The notes beneath the pieces were generated by a model that ran no database searches, was not told where the DNA came from, and saw nothing but the letters and a program-made list of their open reading frames with translations. A stretch of DNA of 64,000 bases, taken from NCBI GenBank assembly GCA_947652605.1, contig OX393577.1:62272108-62336107 (forward strand), in the 5' to 3' direction. This document shows positions 59,080 to 64,000 of this stretch, in pieces; within the stretch, counting starts at the first letter, position 1, and every line of letters starts with the position of its first letter. A program made the translations under genes and the position numbers. The stretch is from Elmis aenea (taxonomy: Eukaryota > Arthropoda > Insecta > Coleoptera > Elmidae).

Positions 59080-60268
59080 TAGAACAGTTAGGAGAGTGGG
59101 TTACTGTGAATCTTTTTTTAGTCTACTAGGGATAATAGAATAAAACTAAGTTACTTATTAGCCTGAAACTTGACCGTAACAATATTTAATTTTAAAAAAA
59201 TAGGAAATCCTGTACATCTACCTTCATATTTACATTTAAAAAACGTAGGCATATTCCAGTATGTGATACACTTTTGCATGAGCAGCCAAATAAAGTTTGT
59301 TCTTACAAATGGAATTTCAGTGCACGCTGCATTTTTCCCAATTCAAGTGCAATTCATAATACCATTACCTTCCTCAAGTGCTAGCTGTTTGAAGCGAGTG
59401 AAACTGAATGAAAGAGTTGAAAACAGACAACCCGCAACAAGGAAAACTTTCAACCAAGTAAAAAGTGCTAACAGTAAAGGAGTGACTACGTCACTATCTG
59501 ACGTTGATGTTGATATAGGTTTTCTGTGCGCTAGCGAAGGTTGCGTGGACTCTAATATCGTACATTAAATATTTATGCGTAAAAAACGAAGTGATTTGGC
59601 GTGATGCTCGTGATTGTGATGTTGTCAGAGTGTTTTGATATGAAATAGTGTAGATAAAGTATTGATTTTGGACTTCAAAGGTTTATAAAATCTTTTATGT
59701 TTAGGGATAAGAGCTTTTTTAAATAATTTATCGGGTTGAATTGAAAACTGCGTACTAAATAATCGAATCCTTCGCGAGATGGTTTTCTTTGACGTTTTAA
59801 TACAATAACGAACAAAAAATTGGGCGTTTTCATTTTGGATAATGCAAAATCAAACGATATTTAACATGTATTTTGAATATTGTTACAACATTTTGGCTCT
59901 TTGCTGTAAAATGATATATGTATCTTGCCAGATACTTCCATTTTTGCATATTTTATTAGATTTTGCATTTATTCAGTTGTATTACACAGAACTTTATTTT
60001 TATTGAATTTTTTCATTTAAAAATACTGTAAATTTTCTATTACTATATTTGGAAAGTCTTGAAATTTTCTAATACGCGATAAATAATTTGATTTTTCTGC
60101 AAGAATTTTATTATAATAAAAGCTAATTTTATGTAACAAAACTTATCAAAGTATGCTTAGGCTATAGGAAATTAGAAAGATTTTAAACAAGGTGTTGGAA
60201 TGAGTGGTCCAGAGAAATAGTTGGACTCATTACAAAATAATTTAAAAACAATTAAAGATTTATGTACC
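59080..60268. other. One long open frame, otherwise nothing
   Basis: From ATG at 59278 a 96-codon frame reaches a stop at 59568 (motifs SSQIKFVLTNGISVHAAF, KGVTTSLSDVDVDIG). No family is recognised and no splice sites stand out; it may be chance. The rest is AT-rich. Confidence 0.2.
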
Positions 60269-60270
60269 TA

Positions 60271-61008
60271 CAGGGTGGCCTATTTTCGATGCCCATACAG
60301 GGAGGGTATCTCGGTTACTATGAGATAAAAAAAAAAAACTAAGTACGTAGTCTCGATTTTTTTTCGAGAGGAATTCATTTTCGTAAAAAGATTTTTGATT
60401 ATTTTTAATTTTCGAAACATAGTAAAAACCGATTTTTTGCAATTTTAAAAAATGTTAAATATCTCGCTTAAACAAAAAGATAGAGAAAAACTTAGGAGAC
60501 ATTTTTGCATGGTTTTTTGTCCTTAATAAGATAGCAATATTAATTTTTTTTCAACTCATATAAATATTGATATATTACACCTAACTTTCTTGTTTTAAAT
60601 GGCAACCATAACAAATTATATATTTTTGAAAAGCACAAAGCACTTTCAATTTATGTCAAAGTTAACTGTGGTTGCCATTTAAAATAAGAAAGTTAGGTGT
60701 AATACATCAGTATTTGTATCAGTAAAAAAAAAATGAAGATCGCTGTCTTATTAAGCACAAAAAACCATGCCAAAAATGTCTTTCAAGTTTTTATCTATCT
60801 TTTCGTTTAAGCGAGATATTTATCATTTTTGAAAATTGCCAACAAAACTCGGTGTTTGGCTTTATTTCGAAAATTAAAAAAGATATCAAAAAGCGGTTTG
60901 CGGCAATGAATTTCTCTTAAAAAAAGAAATCGACTGCGTACTTAGATTTTTGCTATCTCAGATAATAACCGAGATACCCTCTATGGGCATCGAAAATAGG
61001 CCACCATG
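60271..61008. repeat. Foldback MITE with CAGGGTGGCC ends
   Basis: CAGGGTGGCCTATTTTCGAT and its near inverse, flanked by TA, begin arms of about 345 bp (60271-60620 and 60663-61008). Shared blocks include ATCTCGCTTAAAC and ACACCTAACTTTCTT. The loop is about 40 bp. No coding. Confidence 0.75.
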
Positions 61009-61010
61009 TA

Positions 61011-62080
61011 CTTCCTAACAACAAATGTTAAAGGACTTTTAAATACATAAGCTCTTTATCTTAAAATAATGGGTTGAGGTTTGAAGAACAGAATACGAGA
61101 ATTTTATTTTGCTAACTTAAGTAAACTAATTGTTTTTTTCTGAAAAGATACATCACTTGTTTAGCACTCCTTTGTTAAAGAAATAAAATTACTAAAAAAT
61201 ATAATAATAACGTTTACAAACCTCTGTAAGGGATTGGTAATGTAAATCAACATTAAATAAGAAAAACTGCTCCATAATTTGCTACATACCCTTCACAATT
61301 CAAAAGGCAGCATGCTGTACGCTGTATAACCAAGATTAAAAGCGCATTTTGTATATAAATAAGCCCCATTCTGTCAGGTGAGAAAAAGTTCAGGTTTCCA
61401 TCATGAATAATGAATGTACGAATGATCAATTACATACTAATAAATAATTCAGTTATGAACTTCCCAACTTGTGTAACTCGGTAAAGTTGGTTTGTTAACA
61501 AATGTTCTAAAGATAATCTTCCTTGTCAGATTTCCTGTATTAACAACATAATTAATTTCGACTATGGAAAATTGCTAATTTTATAATTAACTGCAACTAA
61601 GTACAATGTACAAGTATATGTAAGTTGTAATTGCAAGTACATCTCTACAAAATAGTTGAGTGTAAATCCGTTATTGTCAATTTTAGGTTCAAAAACAATT
61701 GGTAAGAGTGTTATAATGATTATAGATGTCAAGATAAACCAATTAAAAATTATTTGCAGTTTTTTTAATTTTCAGACAAAAAGGCTTTTAAAATATATGC
61801 AGTTTTTATGACTAGCTTTCTATCAAAGCTGTAGAGCAACAAATTATTTTGAAGTCGATATAATCAGGAATAGATTTGTCCCATAAACAAGGATATTCTT
61901 AACAATGCTCTAAAAACGTTGAAACATCTACTGAGGACATGATTAGTTGAAAATCGATGACAAACAAAATGTATATTATTGGTCTATAGCGACAAATACA
62001 CGCTGTCAAAACATAAAAGTATGGTACGCTTTCGTCAAGTACCGCATTTTTATTATCAAAAGTTGGTAGTGATGTCAGCA
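61011..62080. other. No feature seen
   Basis: AT-rich; short frames only. Confidence 0.4.
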
Positions 62081-62246
62081 CGGCATCGCTAGTCTCACGG
62101 CACTAGCGTCATGACATCGTGGCATCGCGACATCGGGCTGTTCATACGACGGCACTATATGACATTTGATGCCACGGTGTTACGACGCTAGTGTCACCAT
62201 GTGAACTAGGCTTTAGGGCACGTGTACCCACGTTTGAGAACTACTG
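62081..62246. repeat. CATCG-rich fragment of a DNA transposon
   Basis: GRCATCG units recur, and CACTAGCGTC (62101-62110) pairs with GACGCTAGTG (62184-62193). The end CCACGTTTGAGAACTACTG resembles the right end of Charlie-like hATs. No left partner was found. Confidence 0.35.
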
Positions 62247-62339
62247 TTCTAGAGTAAAAATCCCAAATATTGAAATTATTAAATAAAAACGGTATTGCAT
62301 AGCATTATCCGGACTCTTCTACCTTTCAGGGTAAATGTT

Positions 62340-63030
62340 TTGGAGTTAAGTTTTGCCTTTTGTTGCACAAGTCTTTTTTCTATCCTTTGCAACCTCAATG
62401 GTACTGTTCCATTCACTTTCTTTCTTTGTTAATATATCAGACACTTGATTATCCCATATTTTCTGGGGCGTCCTCTTCTTCCTTCTTCTTTTTTTGCCGT
62501 CCCTGTGTCCGGCATCCTCACCATGTGTCCCCACCAAGGTAATTGTTTTCTCTCTATCTTTTTTTGTACTGACTCTGCTCCTAGGCGTTCTCTTATTACT
62601 TCATTCCCTATTCTATCCCTCTTTGTTACTCCTTCTCAGGAATTTCATCTCACAAGCTTCACTATGGATTAATGTCTATCTGTTAGATTCCAGGACTCTG
62701 CTTCGTATATCGAAACTGGTTCAAAATCTGTATTGTAGATTTTAACTTTTGTTGGCCTACTAACTTCCCTCTTATTTATGAAGAGCTTAAGCAATGAATA
62801 GAATATCTTGTTTGCAGTGTTTATGCGATCGTATATCTCCCTTTTCATACATCCATCGTTATCGATCATCGAACCCAGATATTTTATGTTCGCATCTTAT
62901 TGTATCATTCTCGATTGTTATCTGAGCGTCCTTGCCTTACATCACCAATTACCATTACTTCTGTTTTATTTGTGTTAATCCTTATGTTATATTTATCCAA
63001 CTGTGTTTTCCAACGTCTTATCTTTTTTCT
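62340..63030 (-). pseudogene. LINE RT end and C-terminal tail
   Basis: From 63030 leftward the minus strand reads RWKTQLDKYNIRINTNKTEV, a YLGSMIDNDG-like block (frameshifted start), CMKREIYDRINTANKIFYSL, KVKIYNTDFEPVSIYEAESW, then a W-GHMVRMPD-like block and KRRRKKRTPQKIW. That is the complete order from the RT thumb to the tail of an endonuclease LINE. Three or more frameshifts disable it. The RT catalytic box lies outside the preserved part. Confidence 0.65.
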
Positions 63031-63950
63031 TTCTACTAGATTTCTCTATTGAATACAAAAAAAACTCAAAATTTCAGGTTTTACTTCAATAAAATTCCGG
63101 ACCATCTTTTAAATATTGCTTCTTATTGAACCCTAGTGTTTATTTATAATTGTTTGTTTATTTAACCGAGCCTCTATATCTTTTCGTTAAAGAGTTTTTA
63201 GTATTGGTCCGAATCAAGTGGTGCATCCAATACAACGCAGGGGACAATTTCACTGTTATTTCAGAGTTACCCTTGGTTGATTACGTTGCTTTTTTAATAT
63301 TGTATCATGTCGTTGTCTACTATTATTTTCTCGGTTTCGGATTACCAAAACGAAAGCGGATTATCTTTTTTGCTCAAAATCCTCTAACTCATGTAGCTAC
63401 ACGTGCTTATCTACTCGTACGCAATACGCTTAATCTCATTAATTCCGCCGACACTTTTTACATATAAATTAAAACATCAAGTTAATTCCATAAGCAGCTG
63501 TATATTTCCAACGGCGATTTACATGTTAATTCATGAATTAATTTCTAAAGCTCATAAATTTTTGTCTCGGTGGAAATGAAAATACTTGTCTATTTTATGG
63601 TACTTAGAAATATCCAAAGGCTCGGGTCGTTCACTCGTGCCATTCAGCGAATATCATAATTTTATGTGTCACAGGCAGTATGGTCTTTTGATGTAATAGA
63701 GTTTTTATTTTGCTGAAAAGGCATACGATTTGTTTGATTTATTGTTTAGTAAAGGCCTAATATATGTCAACGGTATTTTTAGCATGACGACGGACCACTT
63801 TGAAAAACGTTTTCCTGAAGTAAAAATAACGCGGCCTTATTTTGAGGTGGGTTAAAAAATAAAATATTATATGAAAGGTACCTAAAAAAAGTGCTGTTTT
63901 TATTATCAACAAAGTTTTTATGGCCTAAACAGTTTTACTTGTCACATTTA
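63031..63950. other. No feature seen
   Basis: A 105-codon frame at 63150-63467 has two hydrophobic stretches but no recognised similarity and an AT-driven composition. Confidence 0.3.
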
Positions 63951-63952
63951 TA

Positions 63953-63988
63953 GTGATAGTAATAGTAATAGTAATAGTATTTATTAGT
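63953..63988. repeat. AGTAAT simple repeat
   Basis: Five to six tandem units of ATAGTA with one G variant, close to the window end. Confidence 0.85.
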
Positions 63989-64000
63989 ATTAAGCCAAAA

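Overview
This window looks like intergenic DNA from a repeat-rich arthropod nuclear genome, most likely an insect. It is AT-rich and has no operon-like coding, no rRNA and no tRNA that I could find. Nearly every recognisable coding fragment belongs to a transposable element, and almost all are broken. Species and chromosome cannot be read from it. The only host-gene candidate is a short open exon with a good splice donor at 48288-48569, whose product I do not recognise.

Layout, left to right. 0-5 kb: a LINE tail, a TTAA-flanked piggyBac-like element (831-1837), another LINE tail, a hAT element with a BED-like zinc finger (3700-4429), and an inverted partial copy of the piggyBac-like interior (4866-5225). 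6-13 kb: a mariner palindrome built from the C-terminal half of a DD41D-type transposase (6281-7237), LINE remnants, a foldback element, and two hAT elements with 8-bp target duplications. 14-18 kb: a hAT holding the left end of a long-arm mariner family, then a right-arm copy of that family interrupted by a second mariner palindrome made from the N-terminal half of a transposase. 19-24 kb: a Mutator-like element with TCGAGCAATT arrays holding a large foldback, then a LINE inserted in a LINE. 27.8-29.7 kb: a Penelope-like element with inverted flanking arms and a GIY-YIG nuclease domain. 30.6-34.1 kb: a TA-flanked element containing a foldback and a hAT, which itself holds a LINE 5' part. 35.6-37.9 kb: a 2.26-kb palindrome with three concentric TIR-like motifs. 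38-51 kb: more hAT, Mutator-like, foldback, Jockey and LINE pieces. 52-54 kb: an element with 18-bp inverted ends that carries a THAP zinc finger. 54.8-63 kb: Jockey and other LINE fragments, a 97-bp tandem duplication and another foldback.

Two themes run through the window. First, foldback architecture is extremely common: about nine palindromic elements, several made by inverted duplication of one transposon half. Second, transposon termini carry reiterated short motifs, both as subterminal arrays in the hAT and Mutator-like families and as repeated TIR-like blocks at conserved spacing in one mariner family (15159 and 35632). Target-site duplications seen directly in the sequence date the nesting order in many places. 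Stretches not listed as features hold no gene or repeat that I could support.
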